DNA from: Daejeonella sp. H1SJ63 | GTDB lineage: Bacteria > Bacteroidota > Bacteroidia > Sphingobacteriales > Sphingobacteriaceae | DNA: 64,000 nt | Assembly: GCF_029360775.1 (NCBI RefSeq) | Contig: NZ_JARKMZ010000036.1 | Location: forward strand, 1 to 64,000 | Reading direction: 5' to 3' | Notes under the pieces: model-generated | Databases searched by the model: none | What the model was told of the DNA's origin: nothing | What the model saw: only the letters and a program-made list of their open reading frames with translations | Shown here: piece by piece, positions 1-8,146 of the stretch | How the letters are laid out: each line of letters begins with the position of its first letter | How positions within the stretch are numbered: position 1 is the stretch's first letter | Made by a program: the position numbers and the translations under genes

Positions 1-371
1 CACCGGACCAGACAAAATATGGTACTTTACAATACGGGCAGGGTCTGTTATGCACTTTTTTAAATTGCTAAGAGAGATACTGAATTTTTGCCGTTCCATG
101 GCAAGAAATTTAGATTTTGTTTGATCGGATCATATTGGATACGCGCTGCAAGCTGCCACCAGCAAAGGGAGAGGGAATTGTACTCGTTCTTACGGGGTGT
201 AACGGTTTCTCTTTAACTTTCGTATAGATTTAATAATTCTTAAGAAGGTTAAACCCGATTTTACCGAAAGTTGAAACAAAACAATTCTTAATTGAACGAA
301 GATTAATAATACTGTTATGAAACCATCATGATTTTCAAAAGCCCACAGTAGCATGAATAAATCATGATCGC
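1..371. other. Left-edge region without a recognised gene
   Basis: No convincing gene is visible here. One plus-strand frame is open from the window edge to a TGA near 122 (about 40 codons) and could be the tail of a gene entering from the left, but its translation is not one I recognise. The rest is AT-rich, with stops in all frames, and looks intergenic. Confidence 0.4.
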
Positions 372-410
372 CCTGCCTACCGGCCGGTAGGCAGGCCTGC
401 CGCAGGCAGG
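372..410. repeat. REP-like GC-rich palindrome
   Basis: A perfect 24-base palindrome at 372-395 has half-site CCTGCCTACCGG. It is followed at 396-410 by a second small hairpin built from the same CCTGC/GCAGG arms. The block is much more GC-rich than its AT-rich surroundings and sits about 30 bases before the patatin start. CCTGCC...GGCAGG palindromes of this kind are dispersed REP-like elements in Bacteroidota genomes. That it is such an element is inferred from form only, since no second copy was seen in the window. Confidence 0.6.
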
Positions 411-441
411 TTCATCACCATTAAAAACAAATTATAAACGG

Positions 442-1467
442 ATGAAAAAGATTCTGAGTATTGATGGAGGAGGTATCCGCGGATTGATTCCGGGACAGGT
501 ATTGGTGGCATTGGAGAAAAAGCTGCAAATAAAAACCGGAAATTCTGATGCAAGGATTGCTGACTATTTTGACTTCTTTGCAGGAACCAGTACCGGGGGA
601 ATTTTAACCTGTTTATTTCTTTGCCCTGATCCGCTTGTTCCCGGCAAGCCAAAATTCAGTGCACAGGAGGCCGTAGATCTTTATAAAGATTATGGTGATG
701 ATATTTTCAGTCTGTCGTTCTGGATCAGGTTGTTAAATAAACAGCCCATTTTTAACAGCAAATATTCGGCAAAGGCATTGGAAACTACTTTGAAAAATTA
801 TTTCGGAGATGTTCGTTTAAGTGAATTGTTAAAACCCTGTCTGGTTACAGCTTATGATATTCAGGAAAGAAAGACCCATTTTTTCACTCAGCATGATTAC
901 CAAAAGAAGGGAGAGGGTGGTGATTTCTATGTAAGGGATGTATGCAGGGCAACGTCTGCTGCACCCACTTATTTTCAAACGGCTTTGGTGAAGTCTATCA
1001 GCGGGATCAGTTATCCGCTGATAGATGGTGGGATATATGCCAATAACCCCAGTTTATGTGCTTATTCTGAAGTGCGAAATTCCAAAGGAGATCCTTCGGC
1101 AAAAAATATGTTCATTGTTTCTCTGGGAACGGGAGGTGAAAACAAATCTTACAATTACCATTCTGCCAGAAACTGGGGAGCCCTGGGATGGATTAAACCT
1201 TCCATTGATATTATGATGTCTGGAGCTGCAGAAACCACTAATTATCATTTGCTGAAGATGTTTTCTGCCAATGGGAATGAGGATAATTATCGAAGAATAC
1301 AACCATCCCATCTCAGAAATGCAGATCCGGAAATGGATAATGTGAGCCCTTATAATATTCAGGCATTGATTGAACTGGGTATAAAAACTGCAGAGGATTA
1401 TTCAGATGAACTGGATAAGATCGTTGAACGGATCTGGCAGGATAAAGATGCTGTGGAATTTGATTAA
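442..1467 (+). CDS. Patatin-like phospholipase
   Basis: Cytoplasmic patatin-family serine lipase, predicted to hydrolyse acyl esters of phospholipids with a Ser-Asp dyad. The oxyanion-hole motif DGGGIRG is at residues 8-14, the nucleophile elbow GTSTG has Ser50, and the second catalytic motif DGG has Asp195. No signal peptide or membrane segment is seen. At 341 residues it matches the bacterial subfamily that includes the CBASS effector CapV. However, no CD-NTase gene lies downstream (a tRNA follows), and the upstream side is almost outside the window. A role in lipid turnover and a role as a signalled effector both remain possible. The start follows a REP-like palindrome, so the gene probably has its own promoter. 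Confidence 0.88.
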   Translation: MKKILSIDGGGIRGLIPGQVLVALEKKLQIKTGNSDARIADYFDFFAGTSTGGILTCLFLCPDPLVPGKPKFSAQEAVDLYKDYGDDIFSLSFWIRLLNKQPIFNSKYSAKALETTLKNYFGDVRLSELLKPCLVTAYDIQERKTHFFTQHDYQKKGEGGDFYVRDVCRATSAAPTYFQTALVKSISGISYPLIDGGIYANNPSLCAYSEVRNSKGDPSAKNMFIVSLGTGGENKSYNYHSARNWGALGWIKPSIDIMMSGAAETTNYHLLKMFSANGNEDNYRRIQPSHLRNADPEMDNVSPYNIQALIELGIKTAEDYSDELDKIVERIWQDKDAVEFD

Positions 1468-1501
1468 TCGGATATAAATATAGATTTGACAAACAGCTTC
1501 A

Positions 1502-1576
1502 GGGAGATTAGCTCAGCTGGTTTAGAGCACTACCTCGACAAGGTAGGGGTCGCCGGTTCGAACCCGGCATTTCCCA
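1502..1576 (+). tRNA. tRNA-Val (anticodon GAC)
   Basis: The cloverleaf folds cleanly. The acceptor GGGAGAT pairs with ATTTCCC (one G-U), the D stem is GCTC/GAGC, the anticodon stem is CTACC/GGTAG, and the T arm is GCCGG-TTCGAAC-CCGGC. Discriminator A is at 1576 and no CCA is encoded. The anticodon GAC is at 1537-1539 and reads GUC/GUU valine codons. Oddly, the base before the anticodon (position 33, at 1536) is C instead of the nearly universal U. Confidence 0.93.
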
Positions 1577-1837
1577 CATCGATTATTGTCATTTTGAACA
1601 TTAAATAAACTCAAGAATCCATTCAGATGGGTTCTGAAGATAGTAATTGTGTTGAAAACGATTTGAAAATCTGATGTGAGGGATAAACAAGAGCTTAACT
1701 TTTTCCTGATTTTCTGAATTTAGTAATCACTTCTTCATTCAGGTTAGAGTTAATGCAAATCATAGGTGCGATTTCTTTTAATGGCTCTTTTTATATTAAA
1801 AGACTTTCAAACACCTGTAATCTAACAGACTAATAAG

Positions 1838-2392
1838 ATGAAACAGTTATCTATTACTGAGAATAAAGAATTGATCCATAGTTTAAAAAATCGTTTTGAA
1901 AAAAACTTAACCCGCCACCCCGAACTGAAATGGGAAGCTGTTCTCAGCAGACTGGAGTTGAATCAGGAAAAGTTGTGGTCATTGAATGAGATGGAAAGAA
2001 CCGGTGGTGAACCGGATGTAGTAGGACAGGATCTGAAAACGGGAGCCTATATTTTTTATGATTGTTCAGCCGAAAGTCCGGCCGGTCGCAGAAGCCTTTG
2101 CTTTGATCGTGAGGCACTTGATGCAAGAAAAGAGAACAAGCCTGAAGGGAATGCTATGGAAATGGCAAAACTCATGGGTGTAGAGCTGCTCGATGAAGAA
2201 CAATACCGGGCTTTGCAGAAACTGGGCCGTTTCGATGCCAAGACCTCGAGCTGGATACAAACCCCGGCAGCGATCCGTAATCTGGGAGGGGCACTATTTG
2301 CTGATTTTCGATATGATAGGGTATTCGTGTACCATAATGGAGCGCAGTCTTATTATGCAGCGAGAGGGTTTAGGGCTGGGGTGAAAGTCTGA
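1838..2392 (+). CDS. DUF4256 family protein
   Basis: A 184-residue soluble protein that matches the uncharacterised DUF4256 family along its full length. Family hallmarks visible are a WSLNEME segment followed by TGGEPDVV, then YDCSAESP, and near the C terminus a VFVYHNGA segment followed by SYYAARGFR. There is no signal peptide or membrane segment. The biochemical role of the family is unknown to me. The stop codon lies at the very edge of an inverted repeat that bounds the next gene, so the downstream element seems to have landed directly behind this gene. Confidence 0.85.
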   Translation: MKQLSITENKELIHSLKNRFEKNLTRHPELKWEAVLSRLELNQEKLWSLNEMERTGGEPDVVGQDLKTGAYIFYDCSAESPAGRRSLCFDREALDARKENKPEGNAMEMAKLMGVELLDEEQYRALQKLGRFDAKTSSWIQTPAAIRNLGGALFADFRYDRVFVYHNGAQSYYAARGFRAGVKV

Positions 2393-2428
2393 TTTTCAAT
2401 TACGAATTTTCAATTACGAATTACGAGG
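2391..2428 (+). repeat. Left arm of inverted repeat around four-helix-bundle gene
   Basis: An AT-rich arm with two tandem copies of a CAATTACGAATT motif. It is an imperfect inverted copy of 2987-3024: 18 bases at the outer end agree except at two or three positions, and inner ATTACGA motifs are also shared. It begins inside the stop codon of the preceding gene. Together the arms bound a unit of about 634 bases. Confidence 0.6.
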
Positions 2429-2494
2429 GTTGATTACTAATTATTAGTAGAGTAGTCAAATGAGAATTACAGATTGCAGGTTATTAGTTCTGGC

Positions 2495-2857
2495 TTATTT
2501 ATTATGACGTGATTTGTGGGTGATTTGAATTTTACCAATTATTCTGCATAATTCCTCTGCATCATCTAGTATGTTTTCTGCTTCTTGCTCTGACAAATAA
2601 GATGTAGACTTGAGAAGCTTGATCCAATAAATAGTTTCTCTTGCTTCTTTATAGGAAATGCTAATTTTTGATATAAAATCCCTGTTTGATTGACCACCAA
2701 TTGATTCTTCAATATTAGCACCAATTGCGGTTCCTGATCGTAATAATTGCTTAGACAGAACAAATTCCTTCTTCTCCGAAATCAGGTACTTGTACAGGTT
2801 CACAATCCGAATTGCAAATGCAAATGATTTCTGCTGAATAATATTATCGTTTTTCAT
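2495..2857 (-). CDS. Four-helix-bundle protein (23S rRNA intervening-sequence protein family)
   Basis: A 120-residue, mostly helical protein of the four-helix-bundle/IVP (S23) family. Characteristic segments are FAIRIVNLYKYL near residues 14-25, LLRSGTAIGANIEES around residues 38-52, and KEARETIYWIKLL near residues 70-82. Relatives are encoded inside intervening sequences of 23S rRNA genes or as free-standing genes in many copies in Bacteroidota, and their function is not settled. Here the gene is free-standing, points opposite to both neighbours, and sits between inverted repeats, which suggests a small dispersed cassette. No partner gene such as a reverse transcriptase or transposase is present. 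Confidence 0.88.
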   Translation of the reverse strand: MKNDNIIQQKSFAFAIRIVNLYKYLISEKKEFVLSKQLLRSGTAIGANIEESIGGQSNRDFISKISISYKEARETIYWIKLLKSTSYLSEQEAENILDDAEELCRIIGKIQITHKSRHNK

Positions 2858-2986
2858 CTTTTCTGATTAAGTATTCATAATTAATCATTGTACAATCAAA
2901 ACTGGTAAATCTCTTCCCTTTAATGAATAACCGTTAAATATTAATGATTAACCGTAAGCAGCTTTGTCTATTTATGATCATTACCA

Positions 2987-3024
2987 CTTCGTAATTTTTA
3001 ATTTTTAATTCGTAATTGATTTTC
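2987..3024 (-). repeat. Right arm of inverted repeat around four-helix-bundle gene
   Basis: Reverse-complement counterpart of the arm at 2391-2428, ending with AATTCGTAATTGATTTTC at 3007-3024. It contains internal AATTTTTAATTTTTAATT runs. It lies just before the presumed promoter of the MFS transporter, so the cassette separates two plus-strand genes without disrupting either. I saw no clear target-site duplication outside the arms. Confidence 0.6.
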
Positions 3025-3072
3025 CGTTTACCTACCCGAACAATCCACACGCAATTTTTTTATTATTTCATC

Positions 3073-3102
3073 TTGTCAAAGTCTGATGTCTTGCTATATT
3101 TA
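3073..3102 (+). promoter_or_regulatory. Candidate Bacteroidota -33/-7 promoter
   Basis: TTG at 3073-3075 and TATATTTA at 3095-3102 (7 of 8 matches to TAnnTTTG) are separated by 19 bases, the usual spacing for the primary sigma factor in this phylum. They lie 17 bases before the first possible start of the MFS gene. Predicted from sequence only. Confidence 0.4.
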
Positions 3103-3118
3103 GACTCAGTATCCGGTC

Positions 3119-4357
3119 ATGTCCGGATCATACCGGATGAAAGAAAATTCAGAAGTTCAAAGCGCATTAAAGGCTGGACAAGCGAAGGTTGCCGCAACAG
3201 GGTTTTTAAGCTTGTTTTCCCTGATCGGGATTATGTTTTACGGGCTCACTTTCTTTTATGATTTCTGGGTACAGGAATTTGGATGGACCAGGGCAACAGT
3301 AACTTCAGGTAATGCTTTTGCTAAGATTCTGGTTGGATTATTTGGATTTGTGGTGGGTTATCTGATTGATCGCTTTGGTCCGAGGAAGATGATGCTCGCC
3401 GGTGTTTTGATGGCCGGTGGTGCGGTAATCGGTTTGGGTTTAATGACTTCTTTATGGCAGTTTTATGTATTCTATATCTTCAGTGCGCTTGGTTATATGT
3501 GCGGGGGGCCGCTGCCCAATCAGGTTTTAACTTCACGTTGGTTTGATAAAGCCAGAGGCAAGGCCATGGGCTTCGCTTATCTGGGAATTGGTATCGGTGG
3601 TATGCTGGCACCGCAGATCGCTAAAGCATTGAATGTTGAGTTTGGATTTCGTCATGCATTGGTAATCCTTGGTGTTACGATGATTGTTCTTTCATTTCCG
3701 ATGGCCTGGTTTGTGAAGGATAATCCTCCGCAAACAGGCGAAAAATCCGGGTCGGATAAGCCTGAAGTGCCAACGAAAGACATTAAAGCTATTTTAAAAA
3801 CCAGAGCATTTTATTTATTGCTGATTGGAAGTATGTGTTCAATCGGGGCAGTGAGTGCTACCAGTCAGAACCTGAAATTGTTCTTTAGTCTTGATTTGAA
3901 ATATTCACAGCAGCAGGCAGCCAATGTGCTTTCGCTGATACTTGCAGCCAGTATTTTTGGCCGTTTGTTTATGGGCTGGCTGGCTGATCAGATCGAAAAG
4001 AAATACGTGATGCTCCTGATCTATTGTCTGGTAGCCTGTGCCATTCCTTTGCTTCATTTTGCCCATGTTCCAGGTGTGATCTATGTTTTCGCTATCGTTT
4101 TCGGCATCGGATTAGGTGGTGATTATATGATCATCCCATTGATGGCTGCCGAGTTGTTCGGAGTAAGGGTGATGGGTAGGGTGATGGGTATTGTTTTAAC
4201 CGGCGATGGTCTTGCTGAAGCAATCGCCCCATGGATGGTGGGCTGGATCAGGGATATAAGCGGAAGTTATGCCAATGGATTCTCTGTGCTGATTGTACTG
4301 GCTGTAGTGGGTATTATTACAGTGATTCTGACTCCAAAGAGAATGCCGGCGAATTAA
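3119..4357 (+). CDS. MFS transporter, OFA (oxalate/formate antiporter-like) family
   Basis: Inner-membrane secondary transporter of about 412 residues with the hydrophobic pattern of 12 membrane segments. The segment order and motifs resemble the OFA family of organic-anion exchangers: LIDRFGPRKMM after the second segment, RWFDKARGKAMG in the middle of the N half, and GDYMIIPLMAAELFG in the C half. The substrate (formate, oxalate, pyruvate or lactate type) cannot be read from sequence. Two in-frame ATGs compete (3119 and 3137) and neither has a Shine-Dalgarno sequence, so the start is uncertain by six codons. A strong terminator follows the stop. Confidence 0.85.
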   Translation: MSGSYRMKENSEVQSALKAGQAKVAATGFLSLFSLIGIMFYGLTFFYDFWVQEFGWTRATVTSGNAFAKILVGLFGFVVGYLIDRFGPRKMMLAGVLMAGGAVIGLGLMTSLWQFYVFYIFSALGYMCGGPLPNQVLTSRWFDKARGKAMGFAYLGIGIGGMLAPQIAKALNVEFGFRHALVILGVTMIVLSFPMAWFVKDNPPQTGEKSGSDKPEVPTKDIKAILKTRAFYLLLIGSMCSIGAVSATSQNLKLFFSLDLKYSQQQAANVLSLILAASIFGRLFMGWLADQIEKKYVMLLIYCLVACAIPLLHFAHVPGVIYVFAIVFGIGLGGDYMIIPLMAAELFGVRVMGRVMGIVLTGDGLAEAIAPWMVGWIRDISGSYANGFSVLIVLAVVGIITVILTPKRMPAN

Positions 4358-4378
4358 TTCCGATCTGATTTAATTAAC

Positions 4379-4421
4379 AAAAATCCTCAGCTACTCTTTA
4401 AAATAGCTGAAGATTTTTTTT
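4379..4421. terminator. Bidirectional intrinsic terminator
   Basis: A 15-base-pair stem with one mismatch (arms 4379-4393 and 4404-4418), a 10-base loop, a T run on the plus strand and an A run before the left arm. It lies between the convergent MFS and ceramidase-like genes and should stop transcription from both sides. Confidence 0.85.
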
Positions 4422-4445
4422 GCCCCGGTCAGGAAATTCAGACCC

Positions 4446-5822
4446 TTATTTAGAAAATCCCACTTCTGCTGCCAGTCGTTTTACCTCCTGAATAATCACC
4501 TCTTCGATATTTGAAGCCCATGGTGTAGTAAATATCGGCGAACGGCTTGCTTCATAGCCGCCTTCTTTCCAGGCAATACTTGTTGGAATGTAGGCCATCA
4601 CATCATTGCTGTAGCCAAAAACAAAAATATTCTGACCGTAGAGTTTCTTCAGTTCATTGCTGTATCCAACAAGCACTTCGCCGCCCATAGTGATAATGGG
4701 CTGTTCCCCAAGTTTCCATACCTGTAGTGGATATGGGTAGGAGGTCATGAGTTTTTCGCCATTTTCAAGCTTTGAAAGCAGCACTTTGGCACTGGCTTTG
4801 AGATAGTCGGGCGTTTTGGAAGTATCACTCATCAGTTCTTTGAGTTCTTCTTTTGTCGGACTGGCCTTTTCAAATTTCAGGTCAATTTCTGAGTAGGATA
4901 GGGCTAGCTCAGGTTTGAGTGGCTTCATTTCTTCCTTTAAAACCCTGTCGACAGAGGCTGCAAGCGTTTCGCCGTATTGAATGGCCAATGCCACTGTCTT
5001 GCGTGGCAGTGGATTCAGATCAGCACCGGCTCCCTGAAAGAATAATGCAGTTGCCCCCGGATATTTTTTTTCGAGTTCAATCTGAGCGAATCCTGCATAA
5101 TCTCCCGACCATTCGTATGTGCCGAGAACTGTATTATGGCAGGCATAACCAAAGGCAATGGCAATGATCTTCCCTTTAGTATTTGTTACTCTGATAACCG
5201 GAACTGCAAAATCGTTAGGCCCCTTTAATTCGGTTTGCATTCCTAAAGTGTTCTCATTATTATTTCTCCTGTTTACCTGAAAACGGCTGACCCCATTCTC
5301 GGAAGCAAGGTTTGCAGGCTGCATGTTTTTGATAGCCTCAGCAACCAGTTTGACCAGCTGATCTTCCAGTTTTTTTGCATAACGATCGATTTTAACTAAT
5401 TCTTTCTTTTCCAGAGTAAAAATATGCGGCGCAGATTGTGTTTCCGGTCCGGTATGTGTATGCGAGGCATTGATCAGGATCTGGGATCTTTTTAAGCCAT
5501 ATTCCTGTTCGATGCGGTTTCTGACAGGTTCTGAGATCACTTTACGGATGGCAACCAGATCCAGCGAGATCATTACAACACGCTGCCCTTTGGCATCTTC
5601 CAGAACCAGGGCTTTGGCCCAAAGGTCGGTAAGCTTGCCTTCAGAGGGTTTATTTCTAAAAGCATATCCTGCCATCCACATATGTTCTTCGGGCGTAATG
5701 TTGGCCCGGGCAGTTCCGGCTTTCCAGCCTGAAACCGCATTGTTCTCGCCGGCATATACCCATGAGGTATTAAGAATACCTGATATCACCAGGCAGATTA
5801 TGAGACAGATTTGTTTCTTCAT
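4446..5822 (-). CDS. Secreted neutral/alkaline ceramidase-like hydrolase
   Basis: Protein of 458 residues of the neutral/alkaline non-lysosomal ceramidase N-terminal family, zinc amidases that can release sphingosine and fatty acid from ceramide. Visible motifs are GTARANITP and MAGY near the start, a metal-ligand segment ASHTHTGPE, and GYACHNTVLG in the middle. The start is set at 5822 because MKKQICLIICL begins a typical signal peptide; an upstream in-frame ATG at 5861 would put 13 extra residues before it. The long C-terminal Ig-like domain of larger ceramidases seems absent. Sphingobacteria make sphingolipids, so a lipid substrate is plausible, but many family members in this phylum are uncharacterised. 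Confidence 0.82.
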   Translation of the reverse strand: MKKQICLIICLVISGILNTSWVYAGENNAVSGWKAGTARANITPEEHMWMAGYAFRNKPSEGKLTDLWAKALVLEDAKGQRVVMISLDLVAIRKVISEPVRNRIEQEYGLKRSQILINASHTHTGPETQSAPHIFTLEKKELVKIDRYAKKLEDQLVKLVAEAIKNMQPANLASENGVSRFQVNRRNNNENTLGMQTELKGPNDFAVPVIRVTNTKGKIIAIAFGYACHNTVLGTYEWSGDYAGFAQIELEKKYPGATALFFQGAGADLNPLPRKTVALAIQYGETLAASVDRVLKEEMKPLKPELALSYSEIDLKFEKASPTKEELKELMSDTSKTPDYLKASAKVLLSKLENGEKLMTSYPYPLQVWKLGEQPIITMGGEVLVGYSNELKKLYGQNIFVFGYSNDVMAYIPTSIAWKEGGYEASRSPIFTTPWASNIEEVIIQEVKRLAAEVGFSK

Positions 5823-6008
5823 AATTTCTAATTGTGTGCTTTGTATGATCAATTTAGGCATTTCCGAGTTTAAAGTAGCTAATCGGGCGGTGCAATTATC
5901 ATAGATTAGATGGATTGCCTGATACAGAATTCAGAACATTCTGTAAACATTTCAAAAAATTATATAAAAGATTACAAGATTTTATCCTAATCTTTGTATT
6001 GCAATTAC

Positions 6009-6404
6009 ATGAAAAAGCTTTTAATCACCGTTTTAGCTGTCTTCTACCTGGGTGTTTCATCCGGGGCAACTGTGCATTTTCACTATTGCATGGGCGAGCT
6101 GATCGAGTGGGGGCTTTCAAATGATAGCTCAGAACAGGCTGATAACTGCAGCAATTGCGGCATGAAAAAAGGCATTTCTGAAGATTGCTGCAAAGATCAA
6201 AAGCAGGAATTTAAACTAAAAGAATCCCAGAAAATATCTTTAAATACCGTTCAGGCTAAGGTAATTGATCTGACTCCGCTTGTTTATCCTGAATTTAACA
6301 TCACTTTCAGGGGTACTCATAAAGACATCATCCCTGAGATCAATGCTCCTCCCCGAACACAGAAAGCAGCTGCTTTTCTTCGTAATTGTAATTTCCGTAT
6401 CTGA
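6009..6404 (+). CDS. HYC_CC_PP family protein
   Basis: Small exported protein of 131 residues with the three hallmarks of the HYC_CC_PP family: HFHYCMG shortly after the signal peptide, a Cys cluster (CSNCG then DCC) in the middle, and NAPPRT near the C terminus. The start at 6009 is chosen because MKKLLITVLAVFYLGV forms the signal peptide; an ATG five codons upstream is also possible. The His/Cys-rich make-up and its place at the head of the copper genes suggest a periplasmic metal-related role, but the family's function is not established. It is separated from the next gene by about 160 bases. Confidence 0.85.
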   Translation: MKKLLITVLAVFYLGVSSGATVHFHYCMGELIEWGLSNDSSEQADNCSNCGMKKGISEDCCKDQKQEFKLKESQKISLNTVQAKVIDLTPLVYPEFNITFRGTHKDIIPEINAPPRTQKAAAFLRNCNFRI

Positions 6405-6563
6405 TTAATTCTCATTCAGTCTGATATTCTTTCAGGTTGTTCAGGCATTTAATGCCCGCTTACATCGTGTGCTTTGACAGCGTACCGATGAAATGATTTG
6501 TCCGGATTTCCCGGCAATTTATCATTAATCGTATTTAATATTTATTAATTAAAAAATTTCATC

Positions 6564-6836
6564 ATGAGAAATTTATTTAGCTCAACAGTAATTTTAATTG
6601 TTTTGTTTTTTGCTGCATGCAGCAGTTCTGAGAAGCCTGTTTCTAAGGCTATCGACACTGTTTCTGCTCCTGTTTCGGCTTCTGTTTATACCTGTCCGAT
6701 GCACCCCGAAATTCAAAGTGATAAACCCGGTTCCTGCTCAATTTGTAAAATGGATCTTGTGGCTAAGACCGAAGGCAGTGCTCCGGCAGACTCAGCAGCT
6801 GCAGATACCGCTGCTCATGATTCAAATCAACACTAA
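6564..6836 (+). CDS. Lipoprotein with heavy-metal-binding domain (HMBD)
   Basis: A 90-residue lipoprotein with lipobox FFAAC (Cys19). The only domain is the short heavy-metal-binding module at about residues 42-68, with CPMHPEI and SICKMDLV, which provides Cys, Met and His ligands. The same module recurs at the N termini of the two adaptors encoded downstream. It ends five bases before the cusA-like start, so it is probably the first gene of the efflux operon. Inference: a free periplasmic metal-binding partner for the pump, comparable in role, not in fold, to CusF. Confidence 0.85.
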   Translation: MRNLFSSTVILIVLFFAACSSSEKPVSKAIDTVSAPVSASVYTCPMHPEIQSDKPGSCSICKMDLVAKTEGSAPADSAAADTAAHDSNQH

Positions 6837-6841
6837 GTCCA

Positions 6842-8146
6842 ATGGTTGAACAATTAATTTCATTCTCTTTACGCAACCGCTTCGTGGTTCTGCTTTTTGC
6901 AGCAGGAATATTTGCCTGGGGGATCTATTCAGTAAAAACAAGCAAGATAGATGCGATTCCTGACCTTTCAGAGAATCAGGTTATCGTGTTTACTGAATGG
7001 ATGGGCAGAAGTCCGCAGATCATAGAAGATCAGGTTACCTATCCATTGGTTACCAATCTTCAGGGTATGCCTCAGGTGAAGTATGTCAGGGCAAACTCCA
7101 TGTTCGGGATGAGCTTCATCTATGTCATTTTCGAAGATGATACGGATGTTTACTGGGCAAGATCGAGGGTACTTGAGCGTCTGAACTCGATCAGAAATGT
7201 ATTGCCTGAGGGTGTAAATCCTACTATCGGACCGGATGGCACAGGGGTGGGGCATGTTTTATGGTATACTCTGGATGCTCCCGGTATGGATCTGGGTGAG
7301 CAAAGGGCAGTACAGGACTGGTATGTTAAATTTGCTCTTCAAAACGTTCAGGGTGTGAGTGAAATCGCATCCTATGGTGGTTTTCAAAAGCAGTATCAGA
7401 TCAATATTGATCCCAATAAGTTAAGTTATTATAAACTGACGATTCAGGATGTGATGCGAACAGTTAAAAGTAATAATAATGAGGCCGGCGGGAGAAAATT
7501 TGAGATGAGCGGTATCGGATACATCATTAAAACTACCGGTTATCTTAAATCCATCCAGGAAATTGAGAATCTGTCTGTCAGAACACAAAATTCCATTCCT
7601 GTAAAAATCCGCGACATCGGAACAGTACAGATGGCCGGAGAAAGTCGTCTCGGCATCTTTGATTATAATGGTACCGGTGAAGTGGTTGGTGGTATCGTGG
7701 TACTTCGTTACGGTGAAAACGCAGATGAGGTAATCATGAAAGTAAAAGCCAAAATGCTCGACGTTGCCAAAGGTTTTCCTCAGGGAATGAAATTTAATAT
7801 TGTGTATGACAGGTCTGAGCTGATTGAAGAATCTGTATCCTCTATTAAAACCACCTTAATTGAGGAAATGATTGTGGTTTCTCTAATTGTAATTGCATTC
7901 CTGTTTCACTGGAGAAGTGCTGTGAGTATTATTATACAGATTCCAATTACCATAGCTGCGAGTTTTATTGTGCTGAATGCGTTTGATATATCGTCGAATA
8001 TCATGTCGCTCACAGGTATAGCACTTGCTATTGGCGTAATTGTCGATAACGGGATTATTATGGCCGAAAATTCTTATAAAAATCTTGCTGTAAGGCAGGC
8101 TGAGTTAAATGAACAAAGTAAAGGAGGGAATGCAGATGTGGAATAA
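6842..8146 (+). CDS. cusA: CusA-type heavy-metal RND pump, N-terminal half
   Basis: First part (434 residues) of an HME-family RND pump that exports Cu(I)/Ag(I) with protons. It holds TM1 (about 12-30), the first periplasmic porter loop, and TM2-TM4. The proton-relay Asp of TM4 is in the motif IGVIVDNGII. The frame stops at 8144-8146, just after TM4, in the cytoplasmic TM4-TM5 loop, where a Lys/Glu-rich linker begins. The second half is encoded in the +1 frame, with only 8109-8143 available for a frame change. Either the pump is made as two chains, or a single inserted base or a programmed shift separates the halves. Together they give about 1090 residues, near family length. Confidence 0.88.
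   Translation: MVEQLISFSLRNRFVVLLFAAGIFAWGIYSVKTSKIDAIPDLSENQVIVFTEWMGRSPQIIEDQVTYPLVTNLQGMPQVKYVRANSMFGMSFIYVIFEDDTDVYWARSRVLERLNSIRNVLPEGVNPTIGPDGTGVGHVLWYTLDAPGMDLGEQRAVQDWYVKFALQNVQGVSEIASYGGFQKQYQINIDPNKLSYYKLTIQDVMRTVKSNNNEAGGRKFEMSGIGYIIKTTGYLKSIQEIENLSVRTQNSIPVKIRDIGTVQMAGESRLGIFDYNGTGEVVGGIVVLRYGENADEVIMKVKAKMLDVAKGFPQGMKFNIVYDRSELIEESVSSIKTTLIEEMIVVSLIVIAFLFHWRSAVSIIIQIPITIAASFIVLNAFDISSNIMSLTGIALAIGVIVDNGIIMAENSYKNLAVRQAELNEQSKGGNADVE
8122..8127 (+). promoter_or_regulatory. Strong internal ribosome-binding site before the second cusA ORF
   Basis: A perfect AGGAGG lies inside the end of the first cusA ORF, eight bases before ATG at 8136 and two bases before ATG at 8130, both in frame with the second half. 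Strong Shine-Dalgarno sites are uncommon in this window, so its placement favours separate or coupled initiation of the second half. It could also act as a stimulator of +1 frameshifting. Confidence 0.6.

Noticed and set aside
2-121. C-terminal fragment of a gene entering from the left
   Set aside because: Only about 40 codons are open and the translation matches nothing I know; too weak to list as a gene.
442-1467. CBASS defence operon with a CapV-type phospholipase
   Set aside because: The patatin matches the CapV-like subfamily, but no CD-NTase or accessory gene follows, and only 441 bases are visible upstream. It cannot be supported from this window.
1502-1576. tRNA as an integration site for a genomic island
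   Set aside because: No integrase gene and no direct repeat of the tRNA 3' end were seen nearby.
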